NCBI GenBank assembly: GCA_910587365.1
Contig: CAJUKJ010000005.1
Span: 36,366 to 100,365 of the forward strand
Reading direction: 5' to 3'
DNA length: 64,000 bases
Source: an uncultured Christensenellaceae bacterium
Lineage (GTDB): Bacteria > Bacillota > Clostridia > Christensenellales > Borkfalkiaceae
Of this stretch, positions 44,016 through 53,564 are shown one piece after another. Position 1 is the first letter of the stretch; the number at the start of each line of letters is the position of its first letter. The notes beneath the pieces are model-generated. The model was not told where the DNA came from and searched no databases. It worked only from the letters and a program-made list of their open reading frames with translations. Position numbers and translations under genes: made by a program.

Positions 44016-44408
44016 ATGACAGATCCTATAGCAGATATGCTCACTCGCATCAGGAATGCGATAATGGTTAATAAAGACACGGTTGAGATTCCCTCATCCA
44101 ATATGAAGAAAGCTATCGCCGACATTTTGCTTAAAGAAGGATATATTTCCGATGTTAAGCTTATCGAGGACGGCTACAACGGCAAACTTTCAATCACGCT
44201 TAAATACACGGGTAAAAGACGTTCGGTTATAAACGGACTTAAAAGAGTATCAAAACCCGGTCTTCGTACTTATGCCGACGTAGAAAATATGCCTAAGGTT
44301 TTAGACGGTCTCGGAATTGCGATACTTTCCACTAACAAAGGTATATTAACAGACAGGCAGGCAAAGGCCGCAAACGTTGGCGGCGAAGTGCTTTGCTACG
44401 TCTGGTAA
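44016..44408 (+). CDS. rpsH: Ribosomal protein uS8
   Basis: 130 residues: [17 protein letters not shown] and the C-terminal [19 protein letters not shown] with [15 protein letters not shown] upstream. Confidence 0.97.
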   Translation: MTDPIADMLTRIRNAIMVNKDTVEIPSSNMKKAIADILLKEGYISDVKLIEDGYNGKLSITLKYTGKRRSVINGLKRVSKPGLRTYADVENMPKVLDGLGIAILSTNKGILTDRQAKAANVGGEVLCYVW

Positions 44409-44423
44409 GGAGGTAATTTAGAT

Positions 44424-44972
44424 ATGTCAAGAATAGGTAAATTACCCGTAGCAATTCCCGCAGGCGTTACCGTAACTTTTGAAAACGGACTTATTACCGT
44501 AAAGGGTGCAAAGGGTACGCTCACACAGGAAGTTGTGGGAGATATCGATATTAAGGTAGAGGGTACCGAAGCCCACGTACTCAACGTAGGCAACACGGCA
44601 GACTCCAACGCAAAACACGGACTGTACCGCGCACTTCTGCACAATATGGTCGTAGGCGTTACCGAAGGCTATAAAAAGACGCTTAAAGTTAACGGCGTAG
44701 GCTGGAAGGTCGCAAAACAGGGCAGCAAAGTCGTACTCAACGTAGGCTTTTCGCACCCCGTAGACTTTGCAGAACCCGCAGGCGTTAAGCTTGAATGCCC
44801 CAGCGCGAATGAAATCGTCGTTTCAGGCATCGATAAAACGCTTGTAGGACAGACGGCGGCAAACATCCGCAAAATAAGAATCCCCGAACCTTACCACGGC
44901 TACGGCATCGCTTACAGCGACGAAGTAATCGAGCGCAAGGAAGGCAAGACGGGAGGCAAGGGCAAGAAGTAA
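44424..44972 (+). CDS. rplF: Ribosomal protein uL6
   Basis: 182 residues: [18 protein letters not shown] and the C-terminal signature [17 protein letters not shown]. Followed by an F2 element before rplR. Confidence 0.97.
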   Translation: MSRIGKLPVAIPAGVTVTFENGLITVKGAKGTLTQEVVGDIDIKVEGTEAHVLNVGNTADSNAKHGLYRALLHNMVVGVTEGYKKTLKVNGVGWKVAKQGSKVVLNVGFSHPVDFAEPAGVKLECPSANEIVVSGIDKTLVGQTAANIRKIRIPEPYHGYGIAYSDEVIERKEGKTGGKGKK

Positions 44973-44974
44973 TT

Positions 44975-45097
44975 TCGGCTTATCATTTATCACACAATAC
45001 GGCGTCGTGCTTACATTTTGTTTGGGCTTTGTACTTTTATGCATACGCCCTCGACAAAGCCGCGCGCCCCTTGTCCTGTGTGCGACTGATAACCCGA
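44975..45097 (+). repeat. Family F2 element between rplF and rplR
   Basis: The outer arms TTCGG(c)TTATCA / TGATAA(c)CCGAA are private to this copy. Then ACACA/TGTGT, GGCG/CGCC and the central GGGCTTTGT / ACAAAGCC arms. The most divergent copy, but the pairing is preserved. Confidence 0.8.
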
Positions 45098-45121
45098 AGG
45101 GTTGTCCTAAGGAGAATTATT

Positions 45122-45490
45122 ATGATTAAGAAAATAGATAAAAACAAGGAAAGGCAGCGTCGCCACGACAGAGTAAGAAAAAAGGTGTCGGGAACGGCGG
45201 AGGCTCCCCGTTTAAACGTTTACAGAAGTCTTAACCACATCTACGTCCAGATAATCGACGACACAAAGGGTATAACCATTTGCTCGGCTTCGACAATGGA
45301 AAAGGACGTAAAGGCTGAAATCAAGGATATGACCAAGACGGAAGCAGCTAAGGTTGTAGGCAAAAAGGCGGCTGAAAAAGCACTTGCAAAGGGTGTCAAG
45401 GAAGTCGTGTTCGACAGGGGCGGCTACCTTTACACGGGTCGTGTTCAGGCGGTAGCGGACGGCGCAAGAGAAGCCGGACTTAATTTCTAA
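45122..45490 (+). CDS. rplR: Ribosomal protein uL18
   Basis: 122 residues, starting [20 protein letters not shown]. The 5S-binding [20 protein letters not shown] and the C-terminal [20 protein letters not shown] are present. The start at 45122 has GGAG 8 bases upstream; an earlier in-frame ATG at 45029 falls in the repeat and is rejected. Confidence 0.96.
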   Translation: MIKKIDKNKERQRRHDRVRKKVSGTAEAPRLNVYRSLNHIYVQIIDDTKGITICSASTMEKDVKAEIKDMTKTEAAKVVGKKAAEKALAKGVKEVVFDRGGYLYTGRVQAVADGAREAGLNF

Positions 45491-45500
45491 GGAGCTTATT

Positions 45501-46034
45501 ATGGAAGAAAAGAAAGAAAGACCTGCAAGAAGAGATCAAAGAAGAAGGCAGGAAGACGACGGCTTAATCAAAAAACTCATTCAGGTTAACAGGGTAACCA
45601 AAACCGTAAAGGGCGGCAGGAATATGCGCTTTGCTGCGCTTGTTGTCGTCGGCGACGGAAAGGGTTCCGTAGGTTACGGTATGGGTAAATCCAAGGAAGT
45701 TCCCGAAGCTATCGAAAAGGCAACCGCGCAAGCTAAAAAGAATATGCGTGCGGTAAGCCTTAAAGGCACGTCTATCCCCCACACCGTAACGGGTGTGTTC
45801 GGCAGAGGTTCCGTACTTATGATGCCTGCGTCGGAAGGTACCGGCGTTATCGCAGGCGGTCCCGTCCGTGCGGTAATGGAAGCGGCAGGCGTTAAGGACG
45901 TAAGAACAAAGTCCCACGGCACTTCCAACCCCATCAACTGCGTTAAGGCGGCTGTATACGGCTTGTACGAGCTTATGTCGCCCGAAGACGTGGCACAGGC
46001 ACGCGGCAAAGCCGTGGAAGAATTAACGGTGTAA
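45501..46034 (+). CDS. rpsE: Ribosomal protein uS5
   Basis: 177 residues: [20 protein letters not shown] and [20 protein letters not shown] are diagnostic. A charged N-terminus of about 25 residues precedes the core. Confidence 0.97.
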   Translation: MEEKKERPARRDQRRRQEDDGLIKKLIQVNRVTKTVKGGRNMRFAALVVVGDGKGSVGYGMGKSKEVPEAIEKATAQAKKNMRAVSLKGTSIPHTVTGVFGRGSVLMMPASEGTGVIAGGPVRAVMEAAGVKDVRTKSHGTSNPINCVKAAVYGLYELMSPEDVAQARGKAVEELTV

Positions 46035-46046
46035 CGGAGGCAGGTT

Positions 46047-46226
46047 ATGATAAAGGTAACGTTAGTAAAAAGTGCTTCCAACGAAACCAAAACGGTAAAA
46101 GCTACCGTCGAGGCGTTGGGGCTTAAAAAGATAGGAAGTACCAAAACCTTTGAAGAAACTCCCGCCGTTATGGGACAGATTAAAAAGGTAGGATACCTTC
46201 TTAAAACAGAAAAGGCAGGAGAGTAA
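46047..46226 (+). CDS. rpmD: Ribosomal protein uL30
   Basis: 59 residues: MIKVTLVKSASNETKTVKAT, then LGLKKIGSTKTFEETPAVMG. GGAGG lies 6 bases before the ATG. It sits in its standard place between rpsE and rplO. Confidence 0.96.
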   Translation: MIKVTLVKSASNETKTVKATVEALGLKKIGSTKTFEETPAVMGQIKKVGYLLKTEKAGE

Positions 46227-46228
46227 TT

Positions 46229-46675
46229 ATGAGAATAGATACATTATCGCCCGCAGAGGGCTCAACCTCCCGCGTAAAAAGACTCGGCAGAGGTATAGGT
46301 TCGGGTCACGGCAAGACCTCTTGTAAAGGTCATAAAGGACAGTGGGCAAGGTCAGGCGGCGGCGTCCGTCCCGGTTTTGAAGGCGGTCAGATGCCCCTTG
46401 CAAGACGCGTTCCCAAGCGCGGATTCCACAACAAATGGGCTACGGATTATACAATCGTTAATTTAACCCAGCTTGGTAAGCTTCCCCAGGGTACGGTCGT
46501 TGATTTTAACTACGTTTCCGAACATAATCTTGCCAAAGAGGTTAAAAATTCGGCAGGTTTAAAGGTTCTCGGTACGGGCGAGCTTACGGTTGCTCTTACC
46601 GTAAAGGCTGCTAAATTTTCCGAAAGTGCCAAGGCTGCTATTGAAAAAGCAGGCGGCACGTGTGAAATCTGCTAA
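46229..46675 (+). CDS. rplO: Ribosomal protein uL15
   Basis: 148 residues: RLGRGIGSGHGKTSCKGHKG and PLARRVPKRGFHN are diagnostic. The last codons (Glu-Ile-Cys-stop) form the left arm of an F2 element, pairing with a CAGATTT about 110 bp further on. Confidence 0.97.
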   Translation: MRIDTLSPAEGSTSRVKRLGRGIGSGHGKTSCKGHKGQWARSGGGVRPGFEGGQMPLARRVPKRGFHNKWATDYTIVNLTQLGKLPQGTVVDFNYVSEHNLAKEVKNSAGLKVLGTGELTVALTVKAAKFSESAKAAIEKAGGTCEIC

Positions 46676-46798
46676 TATACTTCGTAATACGGCGTTGAAC
46701 TCCGCTTTACATCAGGTCGCTTACGCTTAGTAAGCTCCCTGCGTAAATGCTCGTTCGCCTTGTCTTACTCGTATCTTAACAGATTTACCGACTCCTAA
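46664..46798 (+). repeat. Family F2 element between rplO and secY
   Basis: The outer arm AAATCTG lies inside the rplO coding sequence and pairs with CAGATTT at the right end. Further arms are ATAC/GTAT, GTAA/TTAC (changed on both sides from GCAA/TTGC of other copies), GGCG/CGCC, and the tip CTTAC/GTAAG. Confidence 0.85.
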
Positions 46799-46812
46799 AT
46801 GAGAGGTATGAT

Positions 46813-48189
46813 ATGTTTGAAACAATAAAAAATTGTTTTAAGGTAAAGGAAATAAGAAAGAAGATTTGGATAACACTTGCTTTTTTACTTATTTTCAGAC
46901 TCGGCTGTTATATTCCCGTACCGGGAATTACCGTTTCCACTTTTAAAGCGGAAATAGAAGGAAACAGCTTCCTTGGAATATTATCAAGTATCACGGGCGG
47001 ATCGCTTGCAAATGCAACGCTGTTCGCACTCGGTATAAGTCCTTACATCAACGCGTCGATTATCGTACAGCTTTTAACCGTAGGTATTCCCGCGCTTGAA
47101 CGCCTTTCAAAACAGGGCGAGGACGGAAGAAAGAAAATTGCGCAGATAACCAGATACATTACCATAGTTCTTGCAATTGCGCAGGCGGTCGGTATCGTCG
47201 TTAACTTCGGCGTCCAGAGCGACTCTATCAAACTCGCGCTGTTCGGCGGCGGAGCGGTGGGCGTAATCAGCGACACTGGCGCAAAAGTACTTGCGGGCTT
47301 TTTCCTTACTGCGGTTTATACCGCCGGTGCGATGATAGTTATGTGGTTAGGCGAAAGAATTACCGAATACGGAATTTCCAACGGTATTTCGCTTATAATC
47401 TTCGTCGGTATCATTTCGACGGCAGGACTTATTATTCTTGAAAAGTTCCTCGGCGTATTCGGAATAGGCGATTACGCAAACGGCGGATTAGGCAACCTTT
47501 GGGAGCTTGCGGGCTTTGCGATACTTACCGTACTCGAATTTACGGCAATCGTCGCGGTTGACCTTTCCGAACGAAGGATACCCGTTCAGTATGCCAAGCA
47601 AGTCAAGGGCAGAAGAATGTACGGCGGTCAGTCGTCGGTTATTCCCATCAGAATTTCAGGTTCGGGCGTTATGCCTTTAATCTTCGCGTTCGCAATCATT
47701 TCCTTCCCCGGTATGATTATAAGCCTTACGGGTTCCGAAAGTGCGAATGCGGGACTTACCGAATGGTTCTCTGGGTCTTCGCCCCACTGGTACGTACAGC
47801 TTTATTATATGCTCGCGCTTTGCTTGCTTATATTTGCGTTCTCATTCTTCTACCAGTCGATGCAGTTCAATCCCGAAGACGTATCAAAGACTATCCAACA
47901 GAACGGCGGCTTCATTCAGGGAATCAGACCGGGCAGACCCACTGCGGACTACCTTAAAAAGATTTCCAACAGAATTACCCTGTTCGGTGCTATATATTTA
48001 TCATTAGTTGCGTTTGTGCCTTCGATTATTTCGATGATAGTGACAAGTCTTAACCTCGGCACGGATACGGCGTTGTTGTCGGTATTCTCCACAACGGGTA
48101 TTCTAATCGTCGTTTCGGTTGCGCTTGAACTTGATAAACAGTTACAGTCGCAGCTTATGATGAAAAATTATAAGGGCTTCTTAAAATAA
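46813..48189 (+). CDS. secY: Protein translocase subunit SecY
   Basis: The channel-forming subunit of the Sec translocon, 458 residues with ten membrane segments. The family blocks GSLANATLFALGISPYINAS (plug/TM2 region) and ERRIPVQYAKQ (cytoplasmic loop C4) are present, as is QQNGGFIQGIRPG near residue 365. Somewhat longer than usual because of the region around 295-315 (TGSESANAGLTEWFSGSS), an external loop. Confidence 0.97.
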   Translation: MFETIKNCFKVKEIRKKIWITLAFLLIFRLGCYIPVPGITVSTFKAEIEGNSFLGILSSITGGSLANATLFALGISPYINASIIVQLLTVGIPALERLSKQGEDGRKKIAQITRYITIVLAIAQAVGIVVNFGVQSDSIKLALFGGGAVGVISDTGAKVLAGFFLTAVYTAGAMIVMWLGERITEYGISNGISLIIFVGIISTAGLIILEKFLGVFGIGDYANGGLGNLWELAGFAILTVLEFTAIVAVDLSERRIPVQYAKQVKGRRMYGGQSSVIPIRISGSGVMPLIFAFAIISFPGMIISLTGSESANAGLTEWFSGSSPHWYVQLYYMLALCLLIFAFSFFYQSMQFNPEDVSKTIQQNGGFIQGIRPGRPTADYLKKISNRITLFGAIYLSLVAFVPSIISMIVTSLNLGTDTALLSVFSTTGILIVVSVALELDKQLQSQLMMKNYKGFLK

Positions 48190-48262
48190 TTAACCTTTCG
48201 GTTGTTTAATACGCATTATATTCAACATTTGATAAAATCAAATATTCAACTTTAAATTATAG
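48190..48262. repeat. Family F3 short hairpin chain
   Basis: The hairpins AACC/GGTT and ATTTGAT/ATCAAAT are separated by the linkers GTTTAAT and ATTCAAC (twice), the same linker type as in the long arrays. It fills the gap between secY and adk. Confidence 0.65.
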
Positions 48263-48271
48263 GGACAAATT

Positions 48272-48904
48272 ATGAAGATTATACTTCTCGGCGCACCCGG
48301 TGCGGGAAAGGGAACACAGGCTACTAAAATAGCTGAAAAATACGGTCTTATCCATATTTCAACGGGCGACATCTTCCGTGCGAATATAAAGGGCGGTACC
48401 GAAATAGGCAAACTTGCAAAATCGTATATCGATGCGGGCAAGCTCGTTCCCGACTCGGTTACCTGTGAAATCGTAAAGGACAGACTTTCAAAGCAGGACG
48501 TAATAGGCGGATACCTTCTTGACGGTTTTCCCCGCAGCCTTTATCAGGCGGAAGAGCTTTCCAAGTTTGCGGACGTTGACCTTTGCCTCAATTTAGAGGT
48601 AGACCCCGCACTTATTATGGACAGAATCTGCGGCAGACGCGTCTGCGCTTGCGGAGAAAGCTATCACGTTTCAACCTTAAACGGTTCGACTACCTGTGCA
48701 AAGTGCGGCGGCGAGCTGTATCAGCGCGACGACGACAATCCCGAAACGGTCAAGGCAAGGCTTGGTACGTACAATGTTATGACGGCTCCGCTTATTGCTT
48801 ACTATTCGGCGCAGAACAAGCTTGCGACGGTGGTATGCGGAACGAAGACTCCCGACGAAGTTTTTGAAGACGTTTGCAAGGTTTTGGATAGCTTCCAAAA
48901 ATGA
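48272..48904 (+). CDS. adk: Adenylate kinase with zinc-binding lid
   Basis: It interconverts ATP+AMP and ADP. 210 residues. P-loop GAPGAGKGTQ (residues 7-16), AMP-site ISTGDIFRANI near 29 and LDGFPRS near 82. The lid carries CACG and CAKC (about residues 129 and 148), the four-cysteine zinc form typical of Gram-positives. It overlaps map by 4 bases (ATGA). Confidence 0.96.
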   Translation: MKIILLGAPGAGKGTQATKIAEKYGLIHISTGDIFRANIKGGTEIGKLAKSYIDAGKLVPDSVTCEIVKDRLSKQDVIGGYLLDGFPRSLYQAEELSKFADVDLCLNLEVDPALIMDRICGRRVCACGESYHVSTLNGSTTCAKCGGELYQRDDDNPETVKARLGTYNVMTAPLIAYYSAQNKLATVVCGTKTPDEVFEDVCKVLDSFQK

Positions 48905-49647
48905 TAACGGTAAAAAACGAACAAGAAATAGAACTGATGCGCGAAAGCTGCCGTATCGTCAAGGAAACGCTTGATTTCGTAGGCAAGAATATCCGTGCGG
49001 GTATGACCACAAAGGAAGTGGACGAACTCGTTTACAGATATATAACATCCTGCGGAGCATATCCTTCCGAACTCGGCTACGACGGATATCCGGCAAGCTC
49101 GTGCGTGTCGGTAAACGAAGTAGTCGTCCACGGCATACCGTCCGACAGGGTCATACTTGACGGCGACATAGTAAGCGTGGACATTACTGCGGAAAAGAAC
49201 GGTTTCCACGGCGACGCTTGCCGCACGTATTTAATCGGCAACGTTCCCGAAGATAAAAAAAGACTTGTAAAGGTTACCGAAGAGTGCTTTTTCAAGGCGA
49301 TTGAAGGCTTACAGGCGGGAACTCCGCTGTACGATATAGGCTACAAGGTTCAAACCTATGCCGAGGCAAACGGATACGGAGTTGTTCGTGCGCTTACCGG
49401 ACACGGCATCGGCAGACAAATGCACGAAGACCCGTCCGTTCCGAATTACGGCAAAAAGGGAACGGGTATGAGGCTGAAAGCGGGAATGACCATATGTATC
49501 GAGCCTATGATTAATATGGGTACTTACAAGGTTAATTTAAACCATGCCGACGGCTGGACGGTAACTACGGCGGACGGAAAGCCCGCCGCCCACTACGAAA
49601 ACACCGTGCTTATAAAGGAAGACGGAGTGGAGATATTGACCTTATAA
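48901..49647 (+). CDS. map: Methionine aminopeptidase type I
   Basis: It removes the initiator Met. 248 residues with the pita-bread fold. The metal ligands are in VSVDITAEKNGFHGDACRTY (two Asp), GHGIGRQMHEDP (His), IEPMI (Glu) and the final Glu in HYENTVLI. It is translationally coupled to adk. Confidence 0.96.
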   Translation: MITVKNEQEIELMRESCRIVKETLDFVGKNIRAGMTTKEVDELVYRYITSCGAYPSELGYDGYPASSCVSVNEVVVHGIPSDRVILDGDIVSVDITAEKNGFHGDACRTYLIGNVPEDKKRLVKVTEECFFKAIEGLQAGTPLYDIGYKVQTYAEANGYGVVRALTGHGIGRQMHEDPSVPNYGKKGTGMRLKAGMTICIEPMINMGTYKVNLNHADGWTVTTADGKPAAHYENTVLIKEDGVEILTL

Positions 49648-49656
49648 AGGAATATT

Positions 49657-49944
49657 ATGAAAGTCAAGCAACCTGTCATAGGCGGAATTTGCCAAAGTAC
49701 GCAGGGCAGAGATAAAGACAGATTTTATATTATTAAAATAATTTATCCAGACGGTGCGGTCGGCTTGGTAGACGGCAACTTCAAAAAGCTTGCCGACCCA
49801 AAGCGCAAAAACCTCAAACATTTGCGGCTTCTGCCCGAAAAAGCGGATGCAATAGCCGAAAAATTGGCGGACGGCAGACAGGTTTTCGATACCGAAGTCT
49901 ATTCGGCTTTGAAAATTTATAACAATCCCCCGCAGGGAGCGTAG
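49657..49944 (+). CDS. KOW-domain RNA-binding protein (L14e-like)
   Basis: 95 residues with an N-terminal KOW/SH3-like fold (GGICQSTQGRDKDRFYIIKI, then VGLVDGNFKKLADPKRKN). Proteins of this type sit between map and infA in many Clostridia and are thought to bind RNA or ribosomes. The C-terminal 35 residues are helical. Its stop codon TAG starts the left arm of an F6 element. Confidence 0.82.
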   Translation: MKVKQPVIGGICQSTQGRDKDRFYIIKIIYPDGAVGLVDGNFKKLADPKRKNLKHLRLLPEKADAIAEKLADGRQVFDTEVYSALKIYNNPPQGA

Positions 49945-50007
49945 CCGCGCAAAAGTCGGCGCACGGCTTGCGCTTGAATATTTTCAAGTGCGACTAACCG
50001 GTATGCT
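49943..50007 (+). repeat. Family F6 element after the KOW gene
   Basis: It starts AGCCGCGCAAAAGTCGGCG and ends TGCGACTAACCGGTATGC with a CTTGAA/TTCAAG hairpin inside. It has the same frame as the S10 leader element at 36735 but a different, shorter interior. Confidence 0.55.
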
Positions 50008-50041
50008 ATAAAATATAAAAGCCGAAGCGGCAAGGTTTATA

Positions 50042-50100
50042 ACCGTAAAACCGTTTTAAGGCAAAACAACCCACGGCAAAGATGTAGAATGCTTTGCGTG
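50042..50100 (+). promoter_or_regulatory. Leader stem-loop before infA, shared with rpmJ
   Basis: CACGGCAAAGAT and CTTTGCGTG can pair (one bulged G) immediately before the AGGAG ribosome site. The same sequences in the same place precede rpmJ (50592-50653), and the similarity extends upstream (ACCG..CGTTTT). Confidence 0.6.
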
Positions 50101-50114
50101 AACTCAGGAGCTTT

Positions 50115-50336
50115 ATGTCTAAAAACGACGTTATTGAAGCGGAAGGCAAGGTTATAGAATGCCTGCCCAACGCAAACTTCAAAGTCAAGCTGTCAAACGG
50201 CTACGTTATTACCGCTTATATATCGGGTAAGCTACGTATGAACTATATCCGTATTATAGAAGGCGATAACGTAAAGCTTGAAATGAGTCCTTACGATTTG
50301 ACAAAAGGACGCATTGTCTGGCGCAGTAAAAACTAA
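50115..50336 (+). CDS. infA: Translation initiation factor IF-1
   Basis: 73 residues, an S1/OB-fold: [20 protein letters not shown] and [20 protein letters not shown]. The start at 50115 has AGGAG 5 bases upstream. In its usual place before rpmJ. Confidence 0.97.
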   Translation: MSKNDVIEAEGKVIECLPNANFKVKLSNGYVITAYISGKLRMNYIRIIEGDNVKLEMSPYDLTKGRIVWRSKN

Positions 50337-50339
50337 TTT

Positions 50340-50460
50340 AAAACGCGTAATATGCGCCGCAATGCTTTGTTGCGTTCCGTGTTTGTTCGGTTACATACTT
50401 TTTTGTATGCGCCTTCACAAATACTTGCGCGGCTCGCTTTTCCCGCATCTCCGCATTTTG
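50340..50460 (+). repeat. Family F2 element between infA and rpmJ
   Basis: Outer arms AAAACGC / GCATTTT, then ATGCG/CGCAT, the central TTTGT/ACAAA and the tip CATAC/GTATG. From 50461 to 50590 no further structure is assigned. Confidence 0.82.
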
Positions 50461-50591
50461 ACCTTTAATTGTGAAATAAAGGTAAGAACGCAGCCGAAAC
50501 GGATTTCGGCGGTCAGCGTTTTTGCCGTCAAATAAAAATAAAATTATTAATTATTTACGCCGGGAAAAACGCAAGGCGGAATTAATTTCCA

Positions 50592-50653
50592 CCGATAACG
50601 TTTTCACGACAATAAATCACGGCAAAGATTTTGCAACGCAAAAGATTTGCGTG
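50592..50653 (+). promoter_or_regulatory. Leader stem-loop before rpmJ, shared with infA
   Basis: ACCGATAACGTTTTCACGAC, then CACGGCAAAGAT and TTTGCGTGAA just before AAAGGAG, in the same order as upstream of infA. Confidence 0.6.
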
Positions 50654-50666
50654 AAAGGAGATTATT

Positions 50667-50783
50667 ATGAAAGTAAGACCTTCAGTAAAGCCTATGTGCG
50701 ATAAATGCAAAGTAATTAAAAGAAACGGTAAAGTTATGGTTATTTGTTCAAAGAACAAGAGCCATAAGCAAAGACAAGGTTAA
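50667..50783 (+). CDS. rpmJ: Ribosomal protein bL36
   Basis: 38 residues: [20 protein letters not shown], then [14 protein letters not shown]. The three Cys and one His that bind zinc are intact, so this is the C+ form. AAAGGAG lies 7 bases before the ATG. Its stop codon lies in the first linker of an F3 array. Confidence 0.97.
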   Translation: MKVRPSVKPMCDKCKVIKRNGKVMVICSKNKSHKQRQG

Positions 50784-51015
50784 ATTTTTACTTTGTGAAT
50801 GTTAATTACCCTGCGGGTGTGAAATATTGACTTTGTCAATGTTAAATGCCCTACGGGCGTTAAATGCGCCTACGGTGTGTTAAATACAACGCAAGCGTTG
50901 TGTTAAGGTAAAAATTATATAATATGACCTCAACATTTTGCGTAAGCAAAATATTTCACATCTGCAAAGCAGATATTTAACATACGAATTATATATTAAC
51001 ATTTTACGCAGTTAA
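50779..51015. repeat. Family F3 hairpin chain, mirror-symmetric array
   Basis: The left half has linkers GTTAAAT, GTTAATT, GTGAAAT, GTTAAAT, GTTAAAT and GTTAAAT between hairpins such as ACCC/GGGT, ATTGAC/GTCAAT, GCCC/GGGC and ACAACGC/GCGTTGT. The centre pairs GTTAAGGT with ACCTCAAC. The right half has ATTTCAC, ATTTAAC, ATTAAC and ATTTAAC between ATTTTGC/GCAAAAT, ATCTGC/GCAGAT and others. The 130 bp that follow, up to rpsM, contain no clear promoter. Confidence 0.88.
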
Positions 51016-51147
51016 ATATTTAACGTTGTTTAAAATAAAAAAATATCCAAACACGCTTTCCGCCTCATTCCGAATTTCGGGCGGCAGGCTTGTTTCGGTT
51101 AACATACAAAAAACATACTTAAATTTTAAAAGGAGAAATTAAATCGT

Positions 51148-51522
51148 ATGGCACGTATTGCCGGTGTAGATTTACCCAGAGAAAAGAGGATAGAAATAGG
51201 ACTTACCTACATCTACGGAATCGGTTTAAAGACGTCCCAGAAAATTCTTGCGGACACGGGCATTGACCCCGATACGCGAGTTAAGGATCTGGACGAACAG
51301 ACCGTATCCAAGCTGAGAGAATATATCGACCATAATTACAGGGTCGAAGGCGAACTCAGAAGTGAAGTTTCGCTCAACATCAAAAGACTTATGGAAATAG
51401 GATGCTATCGCGGCATCCGTCACAGAAAGGGTCTGCCCGTCCGCGGACAGTCCACTAAAACCAACGCAAGGACGAGGAAAGGTCCCCGCCGCACGGTGGC
51501 TAAGAAGAAGGGAGCAAAGTAA
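51148..51522 (+). CDS. rpsM: Ribosomal protein uS13
   Basis: 124 residues: [20 protein letters not shown] and the C-terminal [20 protein letters not shown]. First gene of the alpha-operon part; AAAGGAG upstream. Confidence 0.97.
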   Translation: MARIAGVDLPREKRIEIGLTYIYGIGLKTSQKILADTGIDPDTRVKDLDEQTVSKLREYIDHNYRVEGELRSEVSLNIKRLMEIGCYRGIRHRKGLPVRGQSTKTNARTRKGPRRTVAKKKGAK

Positions 51523-51533
51523 GGAGGTAAGGT

Positions 51534-51938
51534 ATGGCATCAGCTAATAATAAAAAGCAAACCGTTTCAAGAAAACGCAGAGAGCTTAAAAAGGTTGACA
51601 AAGGTCAGGTACACATTCAGTCCACCTTCAACAACACGCTCGTTACCGTTACCGATTTACAGGGCAACGTAATTTCCTGGTCCAGCGCAGGCAGCCTTAA
51701 CTTCAAGGGTTCGAGAAAGGGTACCCCTTTCGCAGCGCAGATGGCAACCGAAACCGCAGTTAAAGCGGCAAAGGAACACGGACTTCGTTCGGCAGAAGTT
51801 TACGTAAAGGGTCCCGGTGCAGGCAGAGAGTCGGCTATAAGGGCTATCGGCGCGTGCGACGTTGAAATCACGTTGATTTCCGACGTTTCGCCCATTCCCC
51901 ACAACGGATGCAGACCGCCTAAGCGTCGCAGAGTATAA
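51534..51938 (+). CDS. rpsK: Ribosomal protein uS11
   Basis: 134 residues: [20 protein letters not shown] and the C-terminal [13 protein letters not shown]. Normal length. Confidence 0.97.
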   Translation: MASANNKKQTVSRKRRELKKVDKGQVHIQSTFNNTLVTVTDLQGNVISWSSAGSLNFKGSRKGTPFAAQMATETAVKAAKEHGLRSAEVYVKGPGAGRESAIRAIGACDVEITLISDVSPIPHNGCRPPKRRRV

Positions 51939-51957
51939 TCGGAGGTAGAAAATAAAT

Positions 51958-52581
51958 ATGGCAACTTACAGAGAAGCAAAATGCCGTCTTTGCAGAAGAG
52001 AAGGCGGAAAACTGTTTTTAAAGGGCGATAAATGCTATACGGGAAAATGCCCGTTTGAAAAGAGACCCACTCCTCCCGGACAGCACGGCGCAGGCAGAAA
52101 AAAGGTTTCCGAATACGGACAGCAGCTCCGTGAAAAACAGAAGGTTAAGCGTATTTACGGCGTTCAGGAAGGTCAGTTCCGCGCATATTACGAAAAAGCA
52201 GACAGAATGAAAGGCATTACCGGTGAAAATATGCTCTCACTTCTGGAACGCAGACTTGATAACGTAATTTTCCGTATGGGTATCGGCGCAAGCCGTTCAC
52301 AGGCAAGACAGCTTGTAAATCACGGTCATTTCCTCGTAAACGGCAGAAAGGTCAATATCCCTTCATACATCATCAAGGTCGGCGACGTAATTACCGTTAA
52401 GGAAAGCAAAACCTCGAATAAATATTTTGAAGCGATTAAAGCTATGAAAGTAGGCACAATGCCCAAATGGCTTGAGTTCAGCCCCGAAAAGTTAGAGGGT
52501 AAAATAATCGCGCTTCCCGCAAGAGATGATATCGACAGCCAGATTTCCGAACACATGATTGTCGAATTGTACTCCAAGTAA
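51958..52581 (+). CDS. rpsD: Ribosomal protein uS4, zinc form
   Basis: 207 residues. The N-terminal cysteines CRLC, C and C (residues 9-31) form the C+ zinc site. The S4 RNA-binding domain has [20 protein letters not shown] and [20 protein letters not shown]. Confidence 0.97.
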   Translation: MATYREAKCRLCRREGGKLFLKGDKCYTGKCPFEKRPTPPGQHGAGRKKVSEYGQQLREKQKVKRIYGVQEGQFRAYYEKADRMKGITGENMLSLLERRLDNVIFRMGIGASRSQARQLVNHGHFLVNGRKVNIPSYIIKVGDVITVKESKTSNKYFEAIKAMKVGTMPKWLEFSPEKLEGKIIALPARDDIDSQISEHMIVELYSK

Positions 52582-52606
52582 TTAAATCAAATCAGGAGGT
52601 AGCAAA

Positions 52607-53560
52607 ATGATCGAAATGGATATGCCCAAAATCGAAGTAGAGGAAAGCGACGACCAAGCTTATGCGAAGGTCGTAGTAGAACCGCTTGAAAAGGGCTTCG
52701 GTCTTACAATAGGCAACTGCCTTAGAAGAATACTGTTATCCGCACTCCCCGGAGCGGCGGCACAGGGCATAAGATTTCTTGACGGAACTGTCAAACACGA
52801 ATTTTCGGCTGTCGCAGGCGTTAAAGAGGACGTAACGGAAATTATCCTCAATTTAAAAACGCTTGCAATCAAAACCAAGATTACCGACAAGGACTATGTA
52901 AAGGTCGTACACCTCTACAAGGAAGGACCTTGCGAAGTCAAGGCAAGCGATATTACCGAGGACGCCGAAATAGAAATAATAAATGGCGACCAGCATATAT
53001 GTACCGTGGACGCGGGCGGCAAAATCGATATGGAAATAACCATAGGGCGCGGCAGAGGCTATAAGGGTGCAGACCATACCAGAACCGAGCTTATCGACTA
53101 TATCCCCATCGATTCAATCTATACGCCCGTTAAAAAGGTCAACTATTCGGTTGAAAATACCCGCGTGGGTCAGAATACCGACTACGACAAGCTTACGCTT
53201 GAAGTATGGACAAACGGTGCGTTCAGCGCGAAGGAAATTGTTTCCCTTGCGGCGAAGATTATGCAGGATCACATTTCCCTGTTCGTAGACCTTTCCGATA
53301 CCATTAAGGAAATGGATATTCTCGTCAAAAACGAGGACGACAAGCAACAGAAGATACTTGCTATGGCAATCGAGGAAATGGACTTATCCGTCCGTTCCTA
53401 CAACTGCTTAAAGCGTGCAAACATACACACCGTAGAAGATTTAACGAGAAAGACCGAAGACGAAATGTTAAAGGTAAGAAACCTCGGCAGAAAGTCTTTG
53501 GACGAAGTTATTTTAAAGCTTCAGTCCTACGGTTTAACACTTGCTAACAAGGAGGATTAA
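52607..53560 (+). CDS. rpoA: RNA polymerase subunit alpha
   Basis: 317 residues. The N-terminal assembly domain carries [20 protein letters not shown], and the C-terminal DNA-binding domain (about 245-310) carries [20 protein letters not shown] and [17 protein letters not shown] precedes the ATG. Ends just before rplQ. Confidence 0.97.
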   Translation: MIEMDMPKIEVEESDDQAYAKVVVEPLEKGFGLTIGNCLRRILLSALPGAAAQGIRFLDGTVKHEFSAVAGVKEDVTEIILNLKTLAIKTKITDKDYVKVVHLYKEGPCEVKASDITEDAEIEIINGDQHICTVDAGGKIDMEITIGRGRGYKGADHTRTELIDYIPIDSIYTPVKKVNYSVENTRVGQNTDYDKLTLEVWTNGAFSAKEIVSLAAKIMQDHISLFVDLSDTIKEMDILVKNEDDKQQKILAMAIEEMDLSVRSYNCLKRANIHTVEDLTRKTEDEMLKVRNLGRKSLDEVILKLQSYGLTLANKED

Positions 53561-53564
53561 TAAA

